A stretch of DNA of 64,000 nt from Microbulbifer taiwanensis. Its GTDB lineage: Bacteria > Pseudomonadota > Gammaproteobacteria > Pseudomonadales > Cellvibrionaceae. Below are positions 8,730 to 17,123 of the stretch, piece by piece. The position numbers and the translations under genes were made by a program. Location of the stretch: positions 62,001 to 126,000 of the forward strand of contig NZ_JACZFR010000032.1 of NCBI RefSeq assembly GCF_014904815.1, given 5' to 3'. The notes beneath the pieces are model-generated. The model did no database searches, had not been told where the DNA came from, and saw only the letters and a program-made list of their open reading frames with translations. Within the stretch, counting starts at the first letter, position 1. The number at the start of each line of letters is the position of its first letter.

Positions 8730-9731
8730 GTGAAACCGGCGGATTGCAGAAGCGTCACCCTCAGCTATACACGGGCGATTACCGCGGCCCTCAATAGCCT
8801 GGAGCTGGAAATCCCGCAACAGGCAAAGGAGATCCTGTCCGGGATAGACGACAATCAACGGGTGCCTATGGGCGTGCAGGAACAGCTGTGGCTGGCGCTG
8901 TCGGAGGCCTATCCGGACCCGCTGCTCGGCGTGAAGCTGGGTCGCGCCATGCACAGCAGTCACCTGGGGCTGGTCGGCTACCTGCTGATGACCCAGAAGA
9001 CCGTCGGTGCCGCCATAGAGCAACTGTTGATTTATCATCCCCTGGTGGGCGAAGGGGGCCAGTTTGAACTGCGCCGCGGCGCCCATCACGCCGACCTGTG
9101 TTACAGCCCCAACTACCTGCGTTGCGCGCAGCTGCGTGTGGAGACAGTGCTGTCCGCCTGTCTCTCACAGACCCGCAGCATGACCGGCCACCCCTTTCGC
9201 GCACAGAGCGTACTGCTGGCCTACCCGGCCCCGTCCCTGGCGCTACAGCAGAAGTACCAGCAACTGCTGCAGACGCCGGTACAGTTCAACGCGCCGGTAT
9301 CCGCCATCCGCTTCCGCCCCCAGGACCTGGAAATTCCGCTGACGGCCGCCGACCAGCAGGTGATGGCGCGGCTAAAACCCGAAGCGGACGCACTGCTGCG
9401 CGCCCTGACCAACAAGAGCCTGCAGTTGCAGGTGGCACACCTGCTGCAGCAGGAGCCGCAGCTGACCCGCGAGCAGGTGGCCAGCCAACTGTGTATCAGC
9501 CCTCGCCACCTGGGGCGCAAACTGCTGGAAGAGAATGCCAATTTCCGCACGATTCAGGACGATGTGCGCAGCCACTACGCATGCCAGTGGCTGCGCCTGG
9601 GGGACAGGAACAATGCAGAGATAGCCGCAGCGCTCGGCTACTGTGACGAGAGCGCTTTCGGCAAGGCCTTCCGGCGCTGGACCGGCGTCTCCCCCAAGGC
9701 CTTCAAGCGCAATCCTCCCCCGGAAAATTGA
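8730..9731 (+). CDS. AraC-family transcriptional regulator (OruR/VirS type)
   Basis: A 333-residue regulator with an N-terminal arabinose-binding-like domain of the PF12625 type (block GLVGYLLMTQKTVGAAIEQLL) and a C-terminal double helix-turn-helix of AraC type (CISPRHLGRKL, then IAAALGYCDESAFGKAFRRWTGVSPKAF). It starts with a GTG at 8730. It is divergent from the FMO-symporter-SDR operon and probably activates it in response to the pathway substrate. The layout resembles virS beside mymA in mycobacteria and oruR-type genes in pseudomonads; the effector is unknown. Confidence 0.92.
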   Translation: MKPADCRSVTLSYTRAITAALNSLELEIPQQAKEILSGIDDNQRVPMGVQEQLWLALSEAYPDPLLGVKLGRAMHSSHLGLVGYLLMTQKTVGAAIEQLLIYHPLVGEGGQFELRRGAHHADLCYSPNYLRCAQLRVETVLSACLSQTRSMTGHPFRAQSVLLAYPAPSLALQQKYQQLLQTPVQFNAPVSAIRFRPQDLEIPLTAADQQVMARLKPEADALLRALTNKSLQLQVAHLLQQEPQLTREQVASQLCISPRHLGRKLLEENANFRTIQDDVRSHYACQWLRLGDRNNAEIAAALGYCDESAFGKAFRRWTGVSPKAFKRNPPPEN

Positions 9732-9787
9732 TCGCTGGACTCGACTCGCAAGAGTGAACCCATAGCTCGCGCTACGGGGCTACAGGA

Positions 9788-9828
9788 CCTGTCTACACTA
9801 AGTCGATGGTCGATTCAGTGTAGACAGG
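9788..9828. repeat. Perfect 12-bp inverted repeat hairpin
   Basis: Arms CCTGTCTACACT (9788-9799) and AGTGTAGACAGG (9817-9828) are perfectly complementary around a 17-base centre that can pair further (TCGA...TCGA with a TGG loop). It lies after araC and seven bases before the GTG start of the HerA-like gene. There is no U-run, so it is not a typical terminator. It could be an RNA hairpin near the ribosome site, a protein-binding palindrome or an intergenic repeat. Confidence 0.7.
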
Positions 9829-9835
9829 CCCTAAA

Positions 9836-11251
9836 GTGAATCCGGTTATGGAACCCATCGCGCTAGGTATATCCACCATTGGCGACAGCGCCGCGAAGCG
9901 CCAGCTGCTTCCGGAAATGGTCAATCGCCACGGCATTATCTGCGGTGCCACCGGCACCGGGAAAACCGTCACATTGCGCCTGATGGTGGAACAGTTGAAC
10001 CGGCGCGGCCTGCCGGTTTTCGTCACCGATTTCAAGGGCGACCTGAGCGGGCTCGGCGCCCCGGGAGGCGGCAATGCGAAGGTCAACGAGCGCCTGCCAC
10101 TGTTCAATCTCGACGACACTTACTTCCGCGCCAGCCCGCTGGAACTCTGGGGGCCCGCCACCCTTCCCCTTCGAACCGCCATTTCCGAGCTGGGACCGGA
10201 ACTGCTGGGGCAGATGCTCAACCTGAACGACAACCAGGCCGGCTTGCTGCAACTGCTGTTCAAGATTGCCGACGAACAGGGGCTACTGCTGCTCGACTGG
10301 AAGGACCTGCACGCATTGATTCATTTCGCCGAGGCCGAGCGCCGGAATCTTGCCTCCCGATACGGCAATATATCCCCGGCCAGCCTCGGCGCCATCAAAC
10401 GCAAGTTTCTCGCCGTAGAGCGGGACGGCGCCGACGCACTGTTCGGAGAACCCACGCTGGCACTCGACGATCTGCTCGACGAAGCGAAAGTCCACCTGCT
10501 CGACGCCAGCCAAATGCACCCGCGGATCTACAGTATTCTGCTGCTGTGGCTGCTGGCCGAGCTGTATGAAAACTTGCCGGAGGCCGGTGGCCAGCTGAAA
10601 ATTGCGCTCTTCTTTGACGAGGCCCACCTGCTGTTCGACGATTTGCCAAAACGCCTGCTCGACGAAGTGGAGCAGATAGTGAAACTGATCCGCTCTCGCG
10701 GCGTGGGGATATTTTTTGTCACCCAGAATCCGCTGGATATTCCCGAGGCCATCCTCGCGCAGATGGGCAATCGCGTTCAGCACGCCCTGCGTGCCTACAC
10801 GCCGAAAGAGCAGCGGGCGGTCAAGGCCGCCGCAAACAGCTTCCGCGCCAATCCCGTCTTCAATACCGCCACCGCCATCGGCGAGCTGGCGGTCGGCGAA
10901 GCGCTGGTTTCCTGCCTGGACAGTGACGGCGTACCGCAACCGGTCGATCGCCTGCTGATCCACCCACCGGCCAGCCGCCTGTCACCGCTCAGCGCAACGG
11001 AAATCCAGCAGCTGCTGAGCGCCAGTCCGCTGGCAAAAAAATATCGCCATACACTGGATCGAGAATCTGCCTACGAACAGCTGCAGAAACGGCAGGTGGC
11101 GGCCGTTAAAAAAAATGCCGGGGGCGCACAAATGGAAAAAAGCGGTGAGCTGGGCCGCGCGCTGGACAGCATGGCCAACAGTTTCGGGCGTCAGCTGGGG
11201 AGGGAACTAGTCCGTGGGATTCTCGGCGCGCTCACCGGCCGGCGAGGCTAG
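9836..11251 (+). CDS. HerA-like DUF853 ATPase (YjgR family)
   Basis: A 471-residue P-loop ATPase of the DUF853/YjgR group, related to the HerA/FtsK translocases. Walker A is GATGTGKT near residues 38-45, followed by VTDFKGDLSGL; the Walker B-like strand is IALFFDEAHLLF near 255-266; and FFVTQNPLDIPE carries sensor residues. E. coli YjgR has about 500 residues and no settled function. The start is the GTG at 9836, or possibly the ATG at 9848. The 3' end overlaps the convergent DUF3445 gene by 45 bases. Confidence 0.9.
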   Translation: MNPVMEPIALGISTIGDSAAKRQLLPEMVNRHGIICGATGTGKTVTLRLMVEQLNRRGLPVFVTDFKGDLSGLGAPGGGNAKVNERLPLFNLDDTYFRASPLELWGPATLPLRTAISELGPELLGQMLNLNDNQAGLLQLLFKIADEQGLLLLDWKDLHALIHFAEAERRNLASRYGNISPASLGAIKRKFLAVERDGADALFGEPTLALDDLLDEAKVHLLDASQMHPRIYSILLLWLLAELYENLPEAGGQLKIALFFDEAHLLFDDLPKRLLDEVEQIVKLIRSRGVGIFFVTQNPLDIPEAILAQMGNRVQHALRAYTPKEQRAVKAAANSFRANPVFNTATAIGELAVGEALVSCLDSDGVPQPVDRLLIHPPASRLSPLSATEIQQLLSASPLAKKYRHTLDRESAYEQLQKRQVAAVKKNAGGAQMEKSGELGRALDSMANSFGRQLGRELVRGILGALTGRRG

Positions 11252-12133
11252 AAAGGCATTCAGCGACGGCAACAGCGGTGCCAGGGATTTGTATTTCGAC
11301 TCCTCCGGCGACAGCCGCTCCACCGCGCGGCGCAGGGAGGTCACCGCCCCCGCTACCGGCAGCAGATCTGTCAGCGGGTTGATCATTACCCGGATTGTAA
11401 ACACCACCGCCCCGGATTCCGGCAGCCGGCGCAGTGACTGGCGCTCGACACGCAGGAAAAGTTTTTCATCCTCGACCTTTGAATCGCCGCGCTGCGTCAG
11501 CTCTGCAGAATTGACCACCGTCCAGTTGCTTCGCCACACCGGGTAATCCGGCAACAGGTGATCGAAAAAGCGGGTCACCTGCGCGGACAGCTTGTCGCGA
11601 AAGCCGGGCACCGGGGCGTGAATGCTATCCAGGGGGCGTCCGATCTTTTCTTCCAGGCGCCAGTAACTGGGAGCCGCCAGGGAGGCGGCTGTCAGCTCGT
11701 AGCCCCGCGCACCCGGTTGCAACAGGCAGAGGTCGTCCGCTACCCACTGGCTGGCAGTCCACAGCGGTTCACCACCATCCGCCAGCGGCCAGCACAGAGA
11801 CGCGCCCTCCCCTCGCCAGCGAAGCAATCCGCCCTCGATAGAATACGCTCGCCGTTGATGGCGGCACAGAAGCTGCAACAGCAGCTGGTGCAGCTCCCGC
11901 TGCGCCGCCATCGATCGCGGCAGCTGGGCAAACACCCTGTCACCGAGACAGCGGCGCGCGCGCAATCTGTTGTGAAAGTAGTGCGGCAGATTCTGACAGG
12001 GTTGAATCCACTGAGAATCATCCAGGCGCTGCAGCCCCATATGCACCATGTCCGCGGACTGCATAAAAGGCAGAAGCAGCGCACTGCTGTCCTGCGCATA
12101 CCGGCGATCACCGTCGGGGCGGGCAAGTGTCAT
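11207..12133 (-). CDS. DUF3445 heme-dependent oxidative N-demethylase-like protein
   Basis: A 308-residue protein with the DUF3445 signature YWRLEEKIGRPLDSIHAPVPG followed by the RSNW block (W..l..KlG.pl..IH.PVP). The founding activity is the alpha subunit of heme-dependent oxidative N-demethylase, which removes methyl groups from dimethylamine-like substrates. No partner subunit genes (HODM beta, gamma or delta) are visible nearby, so substrate and electron supply are unknown. It converges on and overlaps the HerA-like gene. The ATG start at 12133 fits the family length. Confidence 0.82.
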   Translation of the reverse strand: MTLARPDGDRRYAQDSSALLLPFMQSADMVHMGLQRLDDSQWIQPCQNLPHYFHNRLRARRCLGDRVFAQLPRSMAAQRELHQLLLQLLCRHQRRAYSIEGGLLRWRGEGASLCWPLADGGEPLWTASQWVADDLCLLQPGARGYELTAASLAAPSYWRLEEKIGRPLDSIHAPVPGFRDKLSAQVTRFFDHLLPDYPVWRSNWTVVNSAELTQRGDSKVEDEKLFLRVERQSLRRLPESGAVVFTIRVMINPLTDLLPVAGAVTSLRRAVERLSPEESKYKSLAPLLPSLNAFLASPAGERAENPTD

Positions 12134-12202
12134 CAGTGACGCTATCGGTTCGTTATTATTATGTGACGCGGAAGCCGCTTTCGCGACTTCCGCCAGTATC
12201 TA

Positions 12203-12685
12203 CTAGCGGGCAGCGGTAGCTTCTGCTGTCGCGGCGCGCAGTGCAGCCAGGTCCTCCAGCCAAACGATATCCTGCACTGCCACCTGATGGCCGGTAGCAT
12301 TGGACAGGGCCGCTCCCAACTGCTGCAGGTCGTCGCCCTCGGCGGCCAGTGCATCGATCGGCAACCGCAGCCACACCTGACCCTGCTGGTCGATCACCTT
12401 CTGCGCCTTTTCGGTGTCTATACCGGTCACGTGGCGGTCTATGGCCGAGGAGCCGCCCGGAGGCAGGTAGATGGTGCCGTTGGTGAAGTCGACCGCAAAG
12501 GCCACAACGCCGGGCAGGATACCGAACAGCAAAGCGACACCGTCCAGGATCACCACCACCGGATCCACGCGCCCGCCCTGCTGGCCCTTGCGCTCCGGGT
12601 AGAGAAAATAGCCGCAGGCCGTCATGTTCATTACCAGAGTCAGCAGGCAGCCGGCGGCCAGGCCGCGCTTGATTGATCTATTCAT
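12203..12685 (-). CDS. Small lipoprotein with central hydrophobic segment
   Basis: This 160-residue protein has a lipoprotein signal (hydrophobic stretch ending LVMNMTACGYF, lipid Cys24), then YPERKGQQGGRVDPVVVILDGVALLF...PGVVAFAVDFTNGTIYLP, a pattern I recognise from uncharacterised proteobacterial lipoproteins (predicted membrane hairpin followed by a soluble tail). The last 70 residues form a soluble acidic domain. It probably sits on the outer or inner membrane, and its function is unknown. It is transcribed alone, about 70 bases downstream of the DUF3445 start. Confidence 0.75.
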   Translation of the reverse strand: MNRSIKRGLAAGCLLTLVMNMTACGYFLYPERKGQQGGRVDPVVVILDGVALLFGILPGVVAFAVDFTNGTIYLPPGGSSAIDRHVTGIDTEKAQKVIDQQGQVWLRLPIDALAAEGDDLQQLGAALSNATGHQVAVQDIVWLEDLAALRAATAEATAAR

Positions 12686-12929
12686 GGGTTATCTCTAATT
12701 GCGAACATCTATGGGCTGAAACAGCCCCCGAAACCAGCCCGTTAGCTTACCCAAACCGGCCCCGCCCCGGAAGTGGCGCCGAGAGCCACAGGCGTGGCGC
12801 GGGTCTCAAAATGGAAACCTCATAACTGCCGGCCCTCGCAGAAATCGATCAAAAGTTGACCAATAGTACGCCAAACTGCTTGTTACCTCCCCATAAACCT
12901 CCCCCGACTGCCTAAACTTTGATCAGCAC

Positions 12930-13114
12930 CAGTTGCGAGTTGTAAGGGAGATGTACGCGATTTCTGACAGTGCGAAGTTGCGCACTTGTGATCAGGCCGG
13001 GCAGTGAGCAGTCGCCAGGGGTCCGACACCGGAAATTTCAGGGAGCAGTAATCGCAACGGGTGCCGCCATGGAATGGCTAAAGCACGGTATCGGCCTCGG
13101 TACCGTGCTTTTTT
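12930..13114 (+). ncRNA. Candidate small RNA or terminated leader
   Basis: A 550-base gap precedes the M14 gene and ends in a strong intrinsic terminator. Within it, GTGCG (12970-12974) pairs with CGCAC across a six-base loop, and further GC-rich complementary segments lie between 12990 and 13040. The only open frame is a 78-codon frame with no ribosome site that runs through the terminator. This suggests a small RNA, or an attenuated leader of the carboxypeptidase gene. I see no match to 6S, SRP, tmRNA or a known riboswitch, and the 5' end is a guess. Confidence 0.3.
13081..13114 (+). terminator. Intrinsic terminator upstream of the M14 gene
   Basis: A perfect 10-bp stem (AAGCACGGTA at 13081-13090 with TACCGTGCTT at 13101-13110) around a 10-base loop runs into a T6 tract at 13109-13114. 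It ends 124 bases before the carboxypeptidase start, so it must stop a separate upstream transcript. Confidence 0.85.
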
Positions 13115-13238
13115 ATTGCCCGCCTTTTAATCCGTCTAGACTGAACAACTCTCTCCAGGCCCGCGGTGCAAAATTCGGGCCGGCCCTGTATCCTGCGCGC
13201 AATTAGTACCTTACACCACACTGGACGGGAGCCCACTC

Positions 13239-14360
13239 ATGTATATCACCAGCGATTTTGACAGCGGCAATATCGAAGTCATCAATACCGATAGCAGTCC
13301 GGTCGAACTGGCCATCCGCCAGGACAATAACTCTGACTTTTACCAGTGGTTCCACTTCCGCCTGGAGGGGAAAGTGGGCGAGAGCTATCCGCTGCGCATC
13401 GTCAACGCCGGTAAGGCGGCCTACCCGGAGGGCTGGGAGAACTATCGCGTCTGCGCCTCCTACGATCGCCAGAACTGGTTCCGCATCGGCGCCGAGTACG
13501 ATGGCAACACCCTGGACTTCACCGTGGAGCTGGACAGGCCCGCCATCTACCTGGCCTATTTTGCCCCCTTCTCCTGGGAGCGCCACCTGGACCTGCTGGC
13601 CTGGGCGCAGCTTGACGACCGGGTGCAGCTGCAGACGCTGGGCAAGACTCTGGACGGCCGCGATATGAGCCTGCTGACGGTGGGCGACGCCGAGGCGGCC
13701 AAGCACCGGGTGTGGATGATCGCGCGCCAGCACCCCGGCGAAACGATGGCGGAGTGGTTCGTGGAGGGCTTCCTGGAAACACTGCTGGACGACGCCAACC
13801 CATCTGCGCAATCCCTGCTCCGGGATACCGTCTTCTACATAGTGCCGAACATGAACCCGGACGGCAGCGTGCGCGGCCACCTGCGCACCAACGCCGCCGG
13901 CGCCAACCTGAACCGCGAGTGGCAGAACCCGAGCATGGAGCGCAGCCCGGAGGTCTACCTGGTACGGGAAAAGATGCTCGAGATCGGCGGCGATATCTTC
14001 CTCGATATCCACGGCGACGAGGCACTGCCGTTCAATTTTGTCGCCGCCTGCGAGGGCATCCCCGGTTACGATGAGCGTCACGCCAAACTTGAAGAGACCT
14101 TCAAACGCGCCTTCGTCGCCGCCAGCCCGGACTTCCAGACGGAGCGCGGCTACGATCTGGACAAGCCCGGCGAGGCCAACATGACGGTAGGCACCAACTG
14201 GTGCGGCCACCAGTTCCGCACCCTGGCCCTGACCCTGGAGATGCCGTTCAAGGACAACGACAACCTGCCAGACCCTATCGAGGGCTGGTCCCCGGCGCGC
14301 TGCCAGCAACTGGCACGGGATATCTTCCTGCCGATTCGCGAAGCCCTGAAGGCACTCTGA
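13239..14360 (+). CDS. M14-type cytosolic zinc carboxypeptidase
   Basis: A 373-residue carboxypeptidase of the cytosolic (Nna1/CCP-like) M14 group. It has the N-terminal beta domain beginning ITSDFDSGNIEVI, then the zinc motif HPGE near residues 164-167, the NPDG...RTN..GANLNREW block, the third zinc ligand in DIHGDE, and the catalytic Glu in LTLEMPF near 335. There is no signal peptide. Eukaryotic relatives trim C-terminal glutamates from tubulin; bacterial targets are unknown. GGGAG lies eight bases before the ATG. The gene stands alone after the upstream terminator. Confidence 0.93.
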   Translation: MYITSDFDSGNIEVINTDSSPVELAIRQDNNSDFYQWFHFRLEGKVGESYPLRIVNAGKAAYPEGWENYRVCASYDRQNWFRIGAEYDGNTLDFTVELDRPAIYLAYFAPFSWERHLDLLAWAQLDDRVQLQTLGKTLDGRDMSLLTVGDAEAAKHRVWMIARQHPGETMAEWFVEGFLETLLDDANPSAQSLLRDTVFYIVPNMNPDGSVRGHLRTNAAGANLNREWQNPSMERSPEVYLVREKMLEIGGDIFLDIHGDEALPFNFVAACEGIPGYDERHAKLEETFKRAFVAASPDFQTERGYDLDKPGEANMTVGTNWCGHQFRTLALTLEMPFKDNDNLPDPIEGWSPARCQQLARDIFLPIREALKAL

Positions 14361-14368
14361 TCACCATG

Positions 14369-14535
14369 TCCCTGTAGAGGCGGCGGAGCGGCCATCCGCT
14401 CATGGCGGTGATCAGAGCTTGGGCGCTATCCCACCATCGATCGCGGCAACCGTCATGGATGGCGGAGTGCCGCCCGGCGGGAATGCCGAATGTGCAAGAA
14501 GCACACAATCGGCCGACGGCCACTTCTACAAGGCT
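14369..14535. repeat. Degenerate REP-like inverted element
   Basis: The ends of this element (CCTGTAGAGGCGG... on the left, ...GGCCACTTCTACAAGG on the right) are imperfect inverted copies resembling the clean REP-like hairpin at 16459-16535. The interior is GC-rich with further short palindromes. It fills most of the 304-base gap between the M14 and M28 genes; I see no gene in it. Confidence 0.45.
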
Positions 14536-14664
14536 CTACGCCAGTAAAAATCTACTGCGCAAGTCGGGATATTCAGCACAGAATACCTCGGCTAGCGGCG
14601 CGCTTTTTGCTAAGTTAATTCGTTCAGAATAAGACTCACAGGAATCAAGACAGGAATAAAAAAT

Positions 14665-16446
14665 ATGCGAATACCTACCCTCTGGCGCCGTCTCGGCCTG
14701 GCGGTCGCCGTCGCCGTCTCCGGCGCGCTCACCGCCTGCGGAAAAGAAGCTGCGGAACAGAAATCCTCTGCGGATACCGCAGTCCAAACTGAGCAGCAAG
14801 TGCAGAACAAGGACGCGGCGAACTCCACGGAGCCGCGCCTCAGCGAAGCGGAAAAGGCCCAGGTCGAAGCCATGGCCGCGGACCTGCATAAGCACATAGA
14901 GGTACTCGCCTCCGACGAATTCGAGGGCCGCGCCCCCGCCACCAAAGGCGAGGAGCTGACCGTCAACTACCTGGCCGAGCAGTTCGAGGCCCTGGGCCTG
15001 GAACCGGGTGTCGTGGACACCGATGGCGAGCCAAGCTGGTTTCAGCAGGTGCCGGTAGTGGAAATGCAGATTGAATCCACGCCAATGGACATCAAGGGCG
15101 AAGACTTTGACAAGAAGCTGCAGCCGCTGACGGAAATGGTCGCCTTCACCCAGCGCCAGACGGACTCCTCAGCACTGGACAACAGCGAACTGGTGTTCGT
15201 CGGCTACGGCATAGTCGCGCCGGAGAACGACTGGAACGATTACGCCGACCTGGATATGACAGGCAAGACTGCGGTGATCCTGGTCAATGACCCGGGTTAC
15301 GCCACCCAGGACAAGACACTGTTCAACGGCAACGCCATGACCTATTACGGTCGCTGGAGCTACAAGTTCGAGGAAGCGGCGCGCCAGGGTGCCGACGGCG
15401 CCATCATCATTCACGAGACAGGTGCCGCCGGCTATCCGTGGGAAGTGGTCAGCGGCAGCTGGTCCGTCGCCCAGATCAGTCTGGCCGCGGAAGACAAGAA
15501 TGCCGACCGCGTCGCCGTGGAAGCCTGGGTGACCGGCGATACCGCCAAGGAAATCTTCGAGGCCGCCGGACTGGACCTGGCAGCAGAGATGGAAACGGCC
15601 AAGACCCGCGGCTTCAAACCCAAGTCCCTGGGCCTGAACGCGAGCGTCGAGCTGAATAACAAACTGCGCACCTCCGATTCCCGCAATGTGGTAGCCAAAC
15701 TGCCCGGCAAGACCCAACCGGACGAAGCGATCATTTACACCGCCCACTGGGACCACCTGGGTGTGAATGAAAATGCCGAGGGCGAGGACCAGATCTTCAA
15801 CGGCGCCGTGGACAATGCCACCGGCACCGCCGGCCTGCTGGCCATGGCGCGCCAGGCTGCAGCCATGAAGGAGCGCCCGGACAGGTCACTGGTATTCGTC
15901 GCCGTCACCGCGGAGGAGTCCGGCCTGCTCGGCTCCAAGTACTACGCCGAACACCCGGTTGTGCCGCTGGACAAGACGGTAGCCGGAATCAACTTCGATG
16001 CCATGGGCGTGCTGGGCCCCATGCGCGATGTGATAGTGGTCGGCTACGGCAACAGCGAGCTGGAAAAACTGCTGGAGAAAGCCGCCGAGAAACAGGGCCG
16101 CTACCTGGCACCGGAGGATCACCCCGAGCGCGGTTACTTCTACCGCTCGGATCACTTCAGCCTGGCGAAAAAAGGCGTGCCGATGCTCTACTTCGACTCC
16201 GGCAGCGACAGCTTCGAGCACGGCCGCGAGTGGGCACAGAAAAAGAGCGAGGAGTACACGGCCCACGCCTACCACAAGCCGGACGACGAGTATGATCCCG
16301 AATGGAACCTGAAAGGCGCGGCCATGGACCTGCAGCTGGGACTGCAACTGGGACTGGAACTGGCCAACAGTCGCGACTGGCCCAACTGGTATGAGGGCAA
16401 TGAGTTTCGCGCTATCCGCGATGCCAGTGCGGACAGCAGGAAATAA
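14665..16446 (+). CDS. M28-family zinc aminopeptidase lipoprotein
   Basis: A 593-residue secreted lipoprotein with signal and lipobox LTACGKE (lipid Cys near 26), a low-complexity Ala/Gln/Lys linker, then an M28 peptidase domain. Zinc ligands in order: His in TAHWDHLG, Asp in GAVDNATGTAGLL, Glu pair in TAEESGLLGSKYY, Asp in NFDAMG and His in YRSDHFSLAKKGVP. The insert between about residues 150 and 330 is the size expected for a protease-associated domain. It should release N-terminal amino acids from peptides outside the cytoplasm. The ATG at 14665 follows AGGAAT. It converges on a VOC gene across a REP-like hairpin. Confidence 0.92.
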   Translation: MRIPTLWRRLGLAVAVAVSGALTACGKEAAEQKSSADTAVQTEQQVQNKDAANSTEPRLSEAEKAQVEAMAADLHKHIEVLASDEFEGRAPATKGEELTVNYLAEQFEALGLEPGVVDTDGEPSWFQQVPVVEMQIESTPMDIKGEDFDKKLQPLTEMVAFTQRQTDSSALDNSELVFVGYGIVAPENDWNDYADLDMTGKTAVILVNDPGYATQDKTLFNGNAMTYYGRWSYKFEEAARQGADGAIIIHETGAAGYPWEVVSGSWSVAQISLAAEDKNADRVAVEAWVTGDTAKEIFEAAGLDLAAEMETAKTRGFKPKSLGLNASVELNNKLRTSDSRNVVAKLPGKTQPDEAIIYTAHWDHLGVNENAEGEDQIFNGAVDNATGTAGLLAMARQAAAMKERPDRSLVFVAVTAEESGLLGSKYYAEHPVVPLDKTVAGINFDAMGVLGPMRDVIVVGYGNSELEKLLEKAAEKQGRYLAPEDHPERGYFYRSDHFSLAKKGVPMLYFDSGSDSFEHGREWAQKKSEEYTAHAYHKPDDEYDPEWNLKGAAMDLQLGLQLGLELANSRDWPNWYEGNEFRAIRDASADSRK

Positions 16447-16458
16447 CTGAACTGCCCT

Positions 16459-16535
16459 TGTAGGAGCGGCCCATGGCCGCGATCGATATCCGGGGCAACC
16501 GGAAGGTCCGATCGCGGCCATGGGCCGCTCCTGCA
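16459..16535. repeat. REP-like palindrome, 27-bp arms
   Basis: Two 27-base arms (16459-16485 and 16509-16535) match in inverted orientation at all but one position, separated by 23 bases. The arm begins TGTAGGAGCGGCC and ends with the CGATCG palindrome. Such GC-rich extragenic palindromes are common in pseudomonads and relatives and are mobilised by RAYT transposases; no RAYT gene is in this window. It lies between convergent genes and may act as a bidirectional transcript end. Confidence 0.85.
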
Positions 16536-16543
16536 TGGGGTAA

Positions 16544-17014
16544 TCAGCCGGCGTAGGCGGCCTCGATAGCGGCGATATCGATCTTCTTCATCTGCATCAT
16601 CGCCTGCATCACATTGCCCGCTCTGGCCGGGTCCGGATCGAACATCCGTTCTCCCAGGACTTCGGGAATAATCTGCCAGGAAACCCCGAATCTGTCCGTC
16701 AGCCAACCGCAGGGCAGTTCCTCTCCGCCCTCGGTGAGTCTTGCCCACAGCCGATCCACCTCCGCCTGGTCCTTGCAGCTGACAAAAAGGGAAATGGCCG
16801 GCGTAAATTGAAACTGTGGACCGCCATTGATGGCTACGAAATCCTGCCCTTCCAGCTGGAAATCAATTCCCAGTACCGATCCCGCGGGTGCCGGTCCACC
16901 TTCGGGGGCGCGACGCATTTTCACCACACGGGAGTTGTTGAAAATGGCGGTATAGAACTCCACCGCCTCCTCTGCGCGACTTTCAAACCACAGGAAAGGG
17001 GTAATTTTCTGCAT
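16544..17014 (-). CDS. VOC-family protein (PhnB / 3-dmu-9_3-mt type)
   Basis: A small cytoplasmic VOC-fold protein starting MQKITPFLWFESRAEEAVEFY, with the family features ...NGG..FQFTPAISLFV.C....EVD.LW..L..GG, then WQIIP.VL. These were once named 3-demethylubiquinone methyltransferase-like but are of unknown function. GGAGG lies eight bases before the ATG at 17014, which decides the start over a TTG six bases upstream. It belongs to a group of small housekeeping-type genes with psiE, DUF1428 and YciI. Confidence 0.9.
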   Translation of the reverse strand: MQKITPFLWFESRAEEAVEFYTAIFNNSRVVKMRRAPEGGPAPAGSVLGIDFQLEGQDFVAINGGPQFQFTPAISLFVSCKDQAEVDRLWARLTEGGEELPCGWLTDRFGVSWQIIPEVLGERMFDPDPARAGNVMQAMMQMKKIDIAAIEAAYAG

Positions 17015-17123
17015 AGCCAAGCCTCCAAGTTTCTATTGATTCCCCGGTCACTCTTCGAATCAGAGATATTCAAACTTGCCCTGGGCTAGGTTGCCGAGAT
17101 AACAACGTGCCCCTTGCTGGAGT

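Noticed and set aside
12970..13206. 78-codon frame before the M14 gene
   Set aside because: It runs through the intrinsic terminator, lacks a ribosome site, and its composition is not coding-like; a small RNA explains the region better.
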